Positions 1 to 10,102 of a stretch of 64,000 nucleotides of DNA are shown piece by piece (positions within the stretch are counted from its first letter, which is position 1; every line of letters starts with the position of its first letter). The stretch is from assembly GCA_964620045.1 (NCBI GenBank), contig CAZUJL010000006.1:62001-126000 (forward strand), written 5' to 3'. Under the pieces are notes generated by a model. It ran no database searches and was not told the origin of the DNA. It was given only the letters and a program-made list of their open reading frames with translations. The DNA comes from VFKU01 sp964620045. Lineage in GTDB: Bacteria > Hydrogenedentota > Hydrogenedentia > Hydrogenedentales > GCA-2746185. The translations under genes and the position numbers were made by a program.

Positions 1-182
1 CGCGGCCCGTGAAAAATTTCCGGTTCAACCAGTCCATCGCCGAGATGCTGAAGAATGTCGAAATGATCGGCCCGGCGACGCGCGTGGCGGCGGGTGAGGA
101 CAGCTCCACCGGCATGCCAATTGTCGTGCCGACGTTGAAAGTGCGTGAATTCGGACTGGCCAGCGTCAGCGACGCTATCTGA
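1..182 (+). CDS. TldD/PmbA-family metalloprotease, C-terminal fragment
   Basis: The window opens inside a reading frame that begins at base 3 and runs 59 codons to a TGA at 180-182. The residues include NFRFNQSIAEMLKNVEMIG and a final segment with VPTLKVREFGLASV, which closely match the conserved C-terminal end of TldD/PmbA proteins. These are paired zinc-dependent peptidases that process modified peptides and degrade antitoxins in the cytoplasm. The catalytic HExxxH region lies outside the window, so I cannot tell TldD from PmbA (TldE). The next gene is 180 bases downstream, beyond an inverted repeat. Confidence 0.8.
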   Translation, partial: RPVKNFRFNQSIAEMLKNVEMIGPATRVAAGEDSSTGMPIVVPTLKVREFGLASVSDAI

Positions 183-195
183 ATATTTTTCTTCT

Positions 196-277
196 TGTCA
201 TCCCGCGAAAGCGGGGACCTCTCATATACCACAGACTTTTCGGGCGAGGCGAGCTCCCCGCTTTCGCGGGGATGACA
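196..277. repeat. Imperfect inverted repeat with GCGAAAGCGGGGA arms
   Basis: The left arm (196-217) and right arm (255-277) are near-perfect reverse complements of about 22 bases, each carrying the core CCGCGAAAGCGGGGA or its complement. They are separated by a 37-base loop. Each arm also holds its own small palindrome (CCCGC/GCGGG). The layout resembles short intergenic palindromic elements found in many copies in some genomes. It can fold as a large hairpin between the TldD/PmbA-like gene and the YbjQ gene, but there is no T-tract immediately after it. Confidence 0.6.
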
Positions 278-361
278 GAAAGGGTGGCTCGTTCCTGAAA
301 CATTGGCGCAATTTTGCGCGCCGAGTTACACTCATTTGCATCAACTGAAGGGGGCAACGGC

Positions 362-685
362 ATGATCGTCGTCAACACGGAAACCATTCCCGGCATGCGC
401 ATCGTCGCGCTGAAGGGCATGGTGCAAGGAAACACCATTCGCGCCAAGCACATCGGCCGCGATCTCATGGCCGGTTTGAAAAATATCGTCGGCGGCGAGC
501 TGAAAGGGTACACCGAATTGCTCACGGAATCGCGCCGCGAAGCGATGGACCGCATGCTCGCGCAGGCCGAGGCGCTCGGTGCGAACGCCGTGGTAAACGT
601 CCGCTTTAGTACCAGCGCCGTCACTCAGGGCGCGGCCGAGTTATACGCCTACGGCACCGCCGTCATCGCGGAGCCGGCGCAGTAA
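362..685 (+). CDS. YbjQ/UPF0145 family protein
   Basis: This encodes 107 residues from ATG at 362. The sequence begins MIVVNTETIPG and includes TESRREAMDRMLAQAEALGA and a final VRFSTS...YAYGTAV strand, the hallmarks of the YbjQ (DUF74, heavy-metal-binding-like) family. These proteins form pentameric barrels, and their biochemical role is not established. An open frame continues upstream to 314 but lacks family similarity there, so ATG 362 is preferred. The stop codon overlaps the start of the next gene by one base (TAATG), so the two are translationally coupled. Confidence 0.85.
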   Translation: MIVVNTETIPGMRIVALKGMVQGNTIRAKHIGRDLMAGLKNIVGGELKGYTELLTESRREAMDRMLAQAEALGANAVVNVRFSTSAVTQGAAELYAYGTAVIAEPAQ

Positions 686-1179
686 TGGAAGCGCTATTCA
701 GCCTCGCGGGGCTCATCATCCCGATTTTCCTGCTCGTCCTTGCGCTCATCACCGGCACGATCATCGAACGCCGGCACGGGAAAGATTTGGATGCGCGGGA
801 AGCGCGCCTGCGTCTCGGCGTGACCAATTTCGAGCCGGGTCAATTTCCCGCGAGCGCGATCGAAGTGTGCGCGTATGTCGACGGGCAGGCCGTGATCGCC
901 GCGGATCGGTTCAAAGTGTTTCTAGGCAACATCCTCAGCATTTTCGGCGGCGAACTGAAAACGTTGACCAGCGTCATGTCGCGCGCGCGGCGCGAGGCCG
1001 TGCTGCGCATGCTCGAACGCGCGGAAGCACTCGGCGCCGACCAAGTGTGGAACGTGCGCATCGAAACGTCGAACATCGGCCGCGGGATCGTGCGTGGCGG
1101 CGAAGGCGGCGGCCGCGGTGGCACCATGGCGGAAATCCACGTCTACGGCACCGCGATCAAGCTGCGCAAGGGCGTATAA
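685..1179 (+). CDS. Membrane-anchored YbjQ-like protein
   Basis: This encodes 164 residues. An N-terminal membrane segment (about residues 4-25, rich in L, I, F and A) is followed by a YbjQ-type domain with RARREAVLRMLERAEALGAD near residues 95-115 and a terminal AEIHVYGTAIKL strand. A glycine-rich loop (RGGEGGGRGG) interrupts the domain near residue 137. It shares the TAATG junction with the cytosolic paralogue upstream, which suggests an anchored and soluble pair that may co-assemble. The function of the family is unknown. The anchored version is longer than typical YbjQ (about 105 residues). Confidence 0.8.
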   Translation: MEALFSLAGLIIPIFLLVLALITGTIIERRHGKDLDAREARLRLGVTNFEPGQFPASAIEVCAYVDGQAVIAADRFKVFLGNILSIFGGELKTLTSVMSRARREAVLRMLERAEALGADQVWNVRIETSNIGRGIVRGGEGGGRGGTMAEIHVYGTAIKLRKGV

Positions 1180-1181
1180 GC

Positions 1182-2125
1182 ATGGCGCCGAACCTGGCGG
1201 ATGTTCGTGCCGCGGCCGCGCGCATCGCGCCCTATGCCCGCCGCACGCCGGTGATGACCAGCCGCACGCTGGACGATCGCACCAGCGCCGCGCTCTTCTT
1301 CAAATGTGAAAATTTCCAGCGCGTGGGCGCGTTCAAATTTCGCGGCGCCTGCAACGCGGTCTTCTCACTAACGGATGCCGAAGCCGCGCGCGGCGTGGCG
1401 ACGCATTCCTCCGGCAATCATGCGCAGGCCTTGGCCTGTGCAGCGCAACTACGCGGCATTCCGGCGCACATCGTGATGCCGCGCAACGCCTCCGCCGTGA
1501 AGCAGGCCGCCGTCGCCGGCTATGGCGGCCGGATTACCTTGTGCGAGCCAACGTTGGCCGCGCGCGAAGAAACGACAGGCCACATCATGCGCGAGACCGG
1601 CGCGACGCTCGTGCATCCGTACAACGACGAGCGCGTGATCGCGGGTCAAGGCACCGCCACGCTGGAGCTGTGCGAAGAGGTGCCGAATCTTGATGCCGTG
1701 CTGGCGCCCGTGGGCGGTGGGGGACTGATGAGCGGCACGGCGATTGTGGCGAATGCGCTTTTGCCAAATGCCGCCGTGTACGGCGCGGAGCCCATGGCGG
1801 CCGACGACGCGCAGCGCTCGCTTCGCGCAGGTCAGATCATCCCCGCCAACAATCCAGAAACCGTCGCAGACGGTCTATTAACCACGCTCGGCGACAAAAA
1901 CTTCGCCATCTTGAAACAATTCGTGCGCGACATCGTCACCGTCTCCGAAGAAGAGATCATTGCCGCGATGCGGTTCGTGTGGGAACGCATGAAGATCGTG
2001 ATCGAGCCGTCCGCCGCCGTGCCGGTGGCCGTCGCGCTCTCCGGCCGGCTCGACTTGCGCGGCAAACGCGTCGGCGTAATTCTTTCCGGCGGAAACGTCG
2101 ACCTCGCGCGCCTGCCCTGGCAGGC

Positions 2126-2129
<4 letters not shown>
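1182..2129 (+). CDS. PLP-dependent threonine/serine dehydratase-like enzyme
   Basis: This encodes 315 residues from ATG 1182, two bases after the preceding stop. The fold-type II PLP signatures are present: the Schiff-base lysine in FKFRGA (K52), the substrate loop SSGNHAQ (about 74-80) and the phosphate-binding GGGGLMSG (about 178-185). The length matches the short class without a regulatory ACT domain (serine racemase, catabolic threonine dehydratase, hydroxyaspartate ammonia-lyase). It probably deaminates a hydroxy-amino acid to a 2-oxo acid in the cytoplasm. The sequence does not reveal which substrate. Its last four bases overlap the convergent DUF1501 gene. Confidence 0.88.
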
Positions 2130-3592
<1,463 letters not shown>

Positions 3593-3595
3593 GGC

Positions 3596-6500
3596 TCAGC
3601 CCTTGGTGATCGTTTCGTCGAGGTTCAGGAGGGTGGAGGTGATGACGGTCCACGCGGCGAGTTCGGCCGGGTCGAGCGCCTCGTTCGGCAAGCGATCGCC
3701 GACCTCAAGAAAAACTTTCGCGGCTTCTGCGTCGTTGAGATACACACTCTTCTGTTGTTCGAGCAGGCTCAGCAGAATCTGCGCTTCATCCACTTCCGGA
3801 ACGCGCGCCGTGGCGATTTCAAACGCATAATTCAGGCGATCGTGTTCGGCGGTTCCGCCTTCGAGCAGCACGCGCTCCGCAAATGCACGCGCCGCTTCGA
3901 CGAACTGCGGGTCATTCATCAGCACCAGCGCCTGCAGCGGGGTGTTCGTACGGCCGCGGCGAACGGTGCAGTTCTCGCGGTTCGGCGCGTCGAAGATCAT
4001 CATTGTCGGTGGCGGACTCGTGCGTTTCCAGAAGATGTACATGCTGCGGCGGTAAAGCTGCGCCGGCCCGATGCCCTGCGCGTAGAACTGCGCCGAGAAG
4101 CCGCCCTTGTACGACACTTCCTCCCACAAACCTTCCGGCTGGTAGGGGTACACGCTTTCGCCGCCGATCGTGTCTACCAGCAGGCCGCCGAGCATGAGCG
4201 CGTTGTCGCGCACCTGTTCGGCATCGAGACGGAAGCGCGGGCCGCGCGCATACAATTGGTTCTCGGGATCCTTTGCGATCGCTTCGGCTGACGGCCGCGC
4301 GGACTGGCGATACGTGCTTGAGGTCACGATCAGCCGCACGAAGTCTTTTACGTTCCAGCCGTTCGCGACGAACTCCGTCGCGAGCCAGTCGAGCAATTCC
4401 GGATTGGTCGGTCGGGCGCCCTGCGTGCCGAAGTCTTCCGCCGTGCGCACGATGCCGACGCCGAAGAACTGCTGCCATAGGCGATTCACCGTCACGCGCG
4501 CGGTAAGCGGATTTTCAGCGGACACGAGCCACTTCGCGAAGCCGAGCCGGTTGTTCGTTAGAGTCGCCGGCATCGCGGGGAGGAAGCCCGGCGTCGCCGC
4601 CTTCACTTCATCTTCTGGCTGATCGTATTGACCGCGGCGCAACATGAAGGTCGGCCGCGTTTGCTCAAGTTCACCCATCACCATCGTGGAGGGCACGCGT
4701 TTGCGCACGCTCGACGAGAAATATTCGATCCAGTCGCGCTCTTCGGCCACGCGCCCATAATCGGCGTCGTTCTGCCGCAGATAATAGGTGCGGATCGCGT
4801 CCGCCTGTTCCGGCCGGCGCTGATCGGCCGGCTGCGCGAGCGCCAGCGCGGCCGCGGGCGGAATCCCCTGGTTGTTCATGGCGTCCGTGGTGTACGTGAG
4901 GCGGAAGTGGCCGATGCCGTGGTTGGCGAAACCGGATTCGTGCCGCAGGCGAATTACCACGCGGGCGCCGGCGTCCACGTTGAACGGCGCCTCGGCCACA
5001 AACAGCGCATGCCGCGGCTCGGGCTTTGTGTCTGCGTCGGCTGCCCAGCCGCTGTTCGTGTCGCCATCGATCGCCTTCGAAACGTGGAAGTCTTTCTGGC
5101 TGTGATCGGCGAACGCGGAGCGGAATTTAATTTTCTGTGGCGCGTCGGGTTTGTCGGGCGCGATGATCTCCAGATCGACGCCAGTCAGCACGAAATTGCC
5201 GTTGCCCGCGCGGCCAGGGCCCGACTTCGGCATCGACGGATCCTGTAACGCTTCCAGCCGAATCGCCGTGATGCCTTGTTGCGCGATTTCGGTGGACAGT
5301 TCATACACATCCTTGGCAGCGTTCTCGCCCGTTACGAGGATCGTGCCGTCGTCCTGCCGTGTCAACGTCGCAGCGCCGGAAGACGTCATCGCGCTCGGCG
5401 TGATCAGCGTCCAGTGGTTCACGTAACTCGGCGCGTCGGTTTCCAGCCACTTCGCAAAGGCCGCCTCGCGTTCCGGCGATACCTTGAGCCGCTCGGCGAG
5501 CGCGGTGGTGCGCTTGTCCAGTTCCGTCAGGCGCGCCGCTTGCACCGGCATCGGCGCCTGCATCATGGGCACGGCGTTGCCGTTGTTCGCGTCGAGGCCC
5601 TGCTCCGCGATCGAATTGAAGTACGCGTACATCTGGTAATAGTCGCGGCGAGAAATCGGGTCGTACTTGTGATCGTGGCACTGCGCGCAGTGCATCGTGA
5701 GGCCCATCCACACGGTGCTCGTCGTGTCGACGCGATCCATCACGTAGGCCGTGCGGTATTCCTCGGGTATCGCGCCGCCTTCGAAGTTAATCATGTGGTT
5801 CCGGTTGAAGCCGGACGCAATCTTTTGGTCTTCGGTCGCGTTCGGCAGCAGGTCGCCCGCGAGCTGCTCGATCGTAAATTGGTCGAAGGGCATGTTCGCG
5901 TTGAATGCGTTAATCACCCAGTCGCGCCAGCGCCACATGAAGCGCATGTTGTCGATGTGGTAGCCGTTCGTGTCGGCATAGCGCGCAGCGTCGAGCCAGT
6001 AGCGCGCCATGTTCTCGCCATACTGCGGCGAATCGAGCAACCGATCGACGAGACGCTCGTATGCGTCCTTGCGTTTGTCCTTCACAAACGCGTGCACTTC
6101 CTCGACCGATGGCGGCAGACCGGTAAGGTCGAAGCTCAACCGCCGGATCAGCGTGCGCCGATCGGCTTCGCCGGCCGGCGTGAGGCCTTCGGCATCGAGC
6201 CGCGCGAGCACGAAGTTGTCGATCGGATTGCGCACCCACTCTGTGCGTGCAACCTTCGGCGGCTCGGGGCGCACCGGCGCGACGAAGGCCCAGTGCGCTT
6301 CCCATTTCGCGCCTTGCAGGATCCACTGGCCGATGCGGCGGATTTCCGTTTCGTTCAGCGACTTGTGGAAGGTGGACGGGGGCATGCGATCGCCGGCATC
6401 GACCGCCGCAATGCGCTGGAAGAGCTGGCTCTTTTCGAGGCTACCGGGAACGATCGCCGCATGCCCGGAAGCGAGCGGCGTGGTTGCCGCGACGGGATCG

Positions 6501-7075
6501 TCCAGCCGCAGACCGGCTTTGCGCTCGGCGGCGTCGGGGCCGTGGCATGCGAAACAGCGGTCCGCGATCAGCGGCCGGATATCAGTATCGAATTTCACCG
6601 GCGCGCCGGATTCGATGGCGAGCGTCACGACGGGCACGGTGCGGGCTTTGGCTTCAACGGCAACCGGTGCTGCGGCCGCGTTATGGTCTTCCGGCCATGG
6701 CAATCCGCGGCGCACCCACTCGGTCAGCACCTTTACGTCATTCGGAAAAAGTTCTTCTTCGGGCGGCATCTTGAGTTTGCCGTCGCGGCGGATGGCCTGC
6801 ACGAGGAGGCTCTTGTCCGGGTCGCCGGGGATGACGGCCACGCCCTTGTCGCCGCCGCGCAGCAGGGCGTTCTTCGAATCCATGCGGAAGCCGCCCTTTT
6901 GCTTCTCCGCGCTGTGGCACTCCAGGCAGGCCTGTTCGAGAATCGGGAGGACTTCTGTTTTGAAGAAGGCGATGTCTTCGGCGGACTGGGCCGACGCGCG
7001 CGGCGCGGCAGAAAATAGGAAGGGTATCGCCAGAAATGGAATGAACTTGCGCACTACACCACAGCAGCCTTGCAT
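3596..7075 (-). CDS. PSCyt1/DUF1549/DUF1553 planctomycete-type cytochrome c protein
   Basis: This encodes 1159 residues from ATG 7075, with GGAG ten bases upstream; a GTG at 7078 directly precedes it. A Sec signal peptide (about residues 10-30) is followed by two c-type haem motifs, CLECH (50-54) and CFACH (about 174-178). A DUF1549 region comes next (ARYWLDAARYADTNGYH near 380), with the conserved MHCAQCHDHKYDPIS near 475, which adds a third CxxCH. DUF1553 follows at the C-terminus (VNRLWQQFFG and RRSMYIFWKRT). A middle beta-rich region may bind a ligand. It is probably a periplasmic electron-transfer or oxidative enzyme paired with the DUF1501 protein. The substrate is unknown; polysaccharide involvement has been suggested for the family. 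Confidence 0.9.
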   Translation of the reverse strand: MQGCCGVVRKFIPFLAIPFLFSAAPRASAQSAEDIAFFKTEVLPILEQACLECHSAEKQKGGFRMDSKNALLRGGDKGVAVIPGDPDKSLLVQAIRRDGKLKMPPEEELFPNDVKVLTEWVRRGLPWPEDHNAAAAPVAVEAKARTVPVVTLAIESGAPVKFDTDIRPLIADRCFACHGPDAAERKAGLRLDDPVAATTPLASGHAAIVPGSLEKSQLFQRIAAVDAGDRMPPSTFHKSLNETEIRRIGQWILQGAKWEAHWAFVAPVRPEPPKVARTEWVRNPIDNFVLARLDAEGLTPAGEADRRTLIRRLSFDLTGLPPSVEEVHAFVKDKRKDAYERLVDRLLDSPQYGENMARYWLDAARYADTNGYHIDNMRFMWRWRDWVINAFNANMPFDQFTIEQLAGDLLPNATEDQKIASGFNRNHMINFEGGAIPEEYRTAYVMDRVDTTSTVWMGLTMHCAQCHDHKYDPISRRDYYQMYAYFNSIAEQGLDANNGNAVPMMQAPMPVQAARLTELDKRTTALAERLKVSPEREAAFAKWLETDAPSYVNHWTLITPSAMTSSGAATLTRQDDGTILVTGENAAKDVYELSTEIAQQGITAIRLEALQDPSMPKSGPGRAGNGNFVLTGVDLEIIAPDKPDAPQKIKFRSAFADHSQKDFHVSKAIDGDTNSGWAADADTKPEPRHALFVAEAPFNVDAGARVVIRLRHESGFANHGIGHFRLTYTTDAMNNQGIPPAAALALAQPADQRRPEQADAIRTYYLRQNDADYGRVAEERDWIEYFSSSVRKRVPSTMVMGELEQTRPTFMLRRGQYDQPEDEVKAATPGFLPAMPATLTNNRLGFAKWLVSAENPLTARVTVNRLWQQFFGVGIVRTAEDFGTQGARPTNPELLDWLATEFVANGWNVKDFVRLIVTSSTYRQSARPSAEAIAKDPENQLYARGPRFRLDAEQVRDNALMLGGLLVDTIGGESVYPYQPEGLWEEVSYKGGFSAQFYAQGIGPAQLYRRSMYIFWKRTSPPPTMMIFDAPNRENCTVRRGRTNTPLQALVLMNDPQFVEAARAFAERVLLEGGTAEHDRLNYAFEIATARVPEVDEAQILLSLLEQQKSVYLNDAEAAKVFLEVGDRLPNEALDPAELAAWTVITSTLLNLDETITKG

Positions 7076-7123
7076 CACACAGCTTCTCCGCCGCTAATCG
7101 TAAATTACTGCGCGGAGAGGGTC

Positions 7124-7156
7124 AAAAAAAGCGGGGTGGGCCGAGGCCCACCCCGC
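7124..7156 (-). terminator. Rho-independent terminator of the PQQ dehydrogenase gene
   Basis: On the minus strand a 12-base perfect stem (GCGGGGTGGGCC and its complement, 7131-7156) is followed by seven Ts (7124-7130). It lies 22 bases past the stop of the PQQ dehydrogenase gene and before the start of the PSCyt1 gene, so the two are probably separate transcription units. Confidence 0.85.
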
Positions 7157-7178
7157 CGAGCGTTCCGTATTGAGTTGA

Positions 7179-9137
7179 TCAGGGCAGCGCGAAGGCCACA
7201 ATCTCCGCCGGATACTTCCCGCCGCCGCCCATGAAGCCGCCGCCGCCGATGCCGACGGCGATGTACTGCTTGCCCTCGTGCTCGTAGGTCATCGGGTTGC
7301 CGTAGGGATCGCCCGGCAGCGGGATCACGCCGAGCGCTTTGCCGGTCTTTTTGTCGAACACCGTGATGCGCGGCGTCTTGTCCATGTCGGTGCCGAGGAA
7401 CGCCGCCTGGCGCGTGACGAAGAGCAGCGATTTCGTCACCATCGGTCCGCCGCCCCCCAGGCCGCTGCTGATCTGGCCCAGATTCTTCAGGCCGAGGTCT
7501 TTCAGCAGCGGATGGTTGATCGGGCCGTCGCCGTTCGGCGTGGACCACAGCGTCTCGCCGGTGTTCAGGTCGATCGCGGTCACGCGCGAATACGGCGGCT
7601 TGGTCAGCGGCAAGCCTTGCAGCTCCGGCGCCATCGGTCCGCCGCCGGACATGAAGTTGCTCACGTAGTTCAGGTTCGAGCGGTTCGGATCCGGCTTCAC
7701 GGCCGCCCAGTGGCCCAGTGTGTTGCCCGACGGAATGTAGATGATGCCCGTTTCGGGATCATGCGCCGCGCCCGGCCAGTTCGCGCCGCCGCCGGGGCTC
7801 GGTAATCCGAGCGTGCCTTTTTTCTCGTTGGGCGGAGTGAAGAGCGGGCCGGTGTCGTATCCTTCGATCGCCTTCTTCGCCGCCGCGCGAAGCTCCGGCG
7901 TGAAGTCGATCAGATCTTTTTCGGGGTCGAACCCTTGCTTGTCGAAGGCCGCCGGCTTCGTCGGGTGCGGCTGCGTGGCGGCCGAGCGTTCACCGGGCAC
8001 GGTGCTTTGCGGCACCGCTTTTTCTTCGATCGGCCACAACGGCTCGCCGGTTACGCGGTTGAATACATAGCAGTAACCCTGCTTGCTCACCTGCGCGACG
8101 GCCTTGATCTTCTTGCCGTTGTGCATCACGTCGACGAGATTCGGCGCAGTGGGGAAGTCATAGTCCCACAGGCCGTGGTGCACCGCCTGGAAATGCCACA
8201 CGCGTTTGCCGGTCTCGGCATCCAGACACACAAGGCTTTCGCCGAAGAGGTTATCGCCGAGCCGGTGCCCGCCGTACATGTCGTTCGTCGGCGTGGACAC
8301 GGGGAGATAGACGTAGCCGAGCTCTTCGTCGACCGACATCATGCTCCACACGTTCGTGTTGCCGGAGTACTTCCACGACTCGTTTTCCCAGGTCTCGTTG
8401 CCGAATTCGCCTTCCTGCGGAATCGTGTGGAAGATCCACTTCATCGCGCCGGTGCGCACGTCGTAGCCGCGCACGTGGCCGGGCGGCATTTCCTTCATCG
8501 TCGGGCCGTCGAACACGATCGAGCCAACGATGATCGTGTCTTTGCAGATGGCGACCGGCGAGGTGTGCGTCATATTGCGCGGATTAATCTCGCGGCCGAG
8601 CGTGGTCTCGAGGTTCACCGGCGTGCCGTCGTTAAAATCCTTGCAGGGCTGGCCGGTCTTCGCGTCCAGCGCCCAGAGCTTGCGGTCTTGCGACGCGACA
8701 AGGATGCGTTCCTCCTTGCCGTCGGTCCAGTACGAAATGCCGCGGTGCTGGAACCCGACGTTCGCCGGGCGGCCGGCCTTGTACGCCTGCGGGTCGAATT
8801 CCCACAGCAACTCACCCGTACCCGGATCGAGCGCCACGATCTGGTTCACCGACGTCGGCAGGTACATTACGCCGTTGACGACCAGCGGCGTCGGCTTGAA
8901 CTGGCTCGGCAACACGGCGCGGTTCGTCTCGGAAATCTTTGTTTCGATCGATTTCCACCGCCACGCGATCTGCAGGTTCTTAAAGTTGCCCGCATTTATC
9001 TGATCCAGCGGTGAGTACTTCGAACTGCTCAGATCGTGGCCGTAGTACACCCAGTCGCCGGGCTGGCCTTTCACGTCCGCAAACGTAGACGTGGCGACTA
9101 TGCAGAAACCTGCTACCAGACAAATCGCGGATTTCAT
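7179..9137 (-). CDS. PQQ-dependent dehydrogenase (quinoprotein beta-propeller)
   Basis: This encodes 652 residues. ATG 9137 is chosen because it starts a clean signal peptide (MKSAICLVAGFCIV, cleavage near ADV) and has GGAG nine bases upstream. The body shows quinoprotein propeller features: WVYYGHDLSSSKYSPLDQI near residue 22, repeated ALDPGTGELLWEF / CLDAETGKRVWHF / AIDLNTGETLWST tryptophan-docking blades, and a terminal GNPMTYEHEGKQYIAVGIGG. It belongs to the membrane-associated glucose/alcohol dehydrogenase-like group but has no N-terminal membrane bundle and no C-terminal cytochrome domain, so it is likely a soluble periplasmic enzyme. The cupredoxin-like protein encoded just upstream could accept electrons. 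The substrate is not evident. Confidence 0.88.
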   Translation of the reverse strand: MKSAICLVAGFCIVATSTFADVKGQPGDWVYYGHDLSSSKYSPLDQINAGNFKNLQIAWRWKSIETKISETNRAVLPSQFKPTPLVVNGVMYLPTSVNQIVALDPGTGELLWEFDPQAYKAGRPANVGFQHRGISYWTDGKEERILVASQDRKLWALDAKTGQPCKDFNDGTPVNLETTLGREINPRNMTHTSPVAICKDTIIVGSIVFDGPTMKEMPPGHVRGYDVRTGAMKWIFHTIPQEGEFGNETWENESWKYSGNTNVWSMMSVDEELGYVYLPVSTPTNDMYGGHRLGDNLFGESLVCLDAETGKRVWHFQAVHHGLWDYDFPTAPNLVDVMHNGKKIKAVAQVSKQGYCYVFNRVTGEPLWPIEEKAVPQSTVPGERSAATQPHPTKPAAFDKQGFDPEKDLIDFTPELRAAAKKAIEGYDTGPLFTPPNEKKGTLGLPSPGGGANWPGAAHDPETGIIYIPSGNTLGHWAAVKPDPNRSNLNYVSNFMSGGGPMAPELQGLPLTKPPYSRVTAIDLNTGETLWSTPNGDGPINHPLLKDLGLKNLGQISSGLGGGGPMVTKSLLFVTRQAAFLGTDMDKTPRITVFDKKTGKALGVIPLPGDPYGNPMTYEHEGKQYIAVGIGGGGFMGGGGKYPAEIVAFALP

Positions 9138-9167
9138 CGTCGATTCTCCATCGATTAACCGCCAAGA

Positions 9168-9229
9168 GCGCAAAGGAACGCAAAGAAATTTTGAATCATT
9201 TTCTCTTTGCGTTCCTTCGTGTTCTTTGC
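9168..9229. repeat. Intergenic inverted repeat with GGAACGCAAAG arms
   Basis: Between the cupredoxin-like and PQQ genes, the left arm (about 9168-9187, GCGCAAAGGAACGCAAAGAA) and the right arm (about 9201-9229) are imperfect reverse complements built on AAAGAACGCAAAG-like words. The element can fold as a hairpin and may act as a transcript-processing or partial termination site, or be a copy of a dispersed repeat. Confidence 0.5.
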
Positions 9230-9233
9230 AGTT

Positions 9234-9959
9234 CTATTCCGTTTTTTGAATGCGCTTATAAGTAAAATTGGTTTCGGCCGGCGCGCCATCGCCGACCGTG
9301 ATTTCCTGCTGCAACTCACCGAGGCGCTCGTGCCACGCCTTCAGCGTGTACGTGCCCGGCGGAACATCCTTAATCGTGAAGCGGCCATCCAAATCCGACA
9401 CGCCGAAAAACGGATGCTCCATCACAAAACAATGCGACTTCATCCAGCCGTGCACGTCACACTTAATTTTCAGCGGCATCTCCGCCTTGTCGAGCACACG
9501 CGAGCGCGGCGCGAGGCCGGGCGGCTGGCCGAAATTAAACGTGCGGTTGTATTTTGGAAATCCACGCACGTTGTGCGTCGTCTTGTCGCTGTTCGTAAAC
9601 TGCAGCGCCTGCCCAACGCGCATGCCGAACACGGGCATCGAGTATCGGCACCCGTACTGATCCAGCGTCACCGGTTCTGCGGGCAGGGGATAGTCGCCCG
9701 CCGGCGGATTCGCGATCCACACGAAGATATACGCGAACTCGCCATTTGGCCCGATCGTCGCTTCGTCGGTGAAAATCGGATTGTCGCCGTGAATCGTCTT
9801 GCAATAGGGATCGGCCTTCGTATCGATCGGCACGCGCTTCGGCGCGGGGCCGTCGAAATGCACAACACCCGTCACGTCGCTCGCGAGCGCACAGGTCGAA
9901 CACAGCGCCATCGACAGAGCGGCGGCAACGCGCAGTGAAAACAACACGTGGGTCTCCAT
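9234..9959 (-). CDS. Exported cupredoxin-like protein with carboxypeptidase-regulatory-like domain
   Basis: This encodes 241 residues from ATG 9959. A signal peptide covers residues 1-25 (VLFSLRVAAALSMALCSTCALA). The first half has a copper-site pattern (NSDKTTHNVRG near 130, then KCDVHGWMKSH near 170) as in blue-copper domains where N-terminal His, Cys, His and Met bind the metal. The C-terminal part (DLDGRFTIKDVPPGTYTLKAWHERLGE) is a carboxypeptidase-regulatory-like or prealbumin-like beta sandwich. This architecture is seen in methylamine-utilisation-like and plastocyanin-like proteins of the same phyla. It precedes the PQQ dehydrogenase gene in the same direction and is a candidate electron acceptor. 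The open frame extends upstream, but only this start gives a signal peptide. Confidence 0.75.
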   Translation of the reverse strand: METHVLFSLRVAAALSMALCSTCALASDVTGVVHFDGPAPKRVPIDTKADPYCKTIHGDNPIFTDEATIGPNGEFAYIFVWIANPPAGDYPLPAEPVTLDQYGCRYSMPVFGMRVGQALQFTNSDKTTHNVRGFPKYNRTFNFGQPPGLAPRSRVLDKAEMPLKIKCDVHGWMKSHCFVMEHPFFGVSDLDGRFTIKDVPPGTYTLKAWHERLGELQQEITVGDGAPAETNFTYKRIQKTE

Positions 9960-10102
9960 ACAGCAATTCGGGGTTTGCCAGCGTGCAGCAGGGACCGCCA
10001 AAAAATCAAGCATGACGCGGTCGTCGGCAACTACGAAACCGACCATTGGAATGTTTACGATAGCGTGGCCGGTTATGCCGGAGTGTTCATCAAAGGAATC
10101 CC

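Noticed and set aside
196..277. A CRISPR-like repeat.
   Set aside because: There are only two arms in inverted orientation, with no direct repeats, regular spacers or cas genes.
5276..7018. A 580-codon open frame on the plus strand.
   Set aside because: It lies wholly opposite the PSCyt1 cytochrome gene, is Arg/His/Val-rich without recognisable motifs, and arises from GC-rich codon bias.
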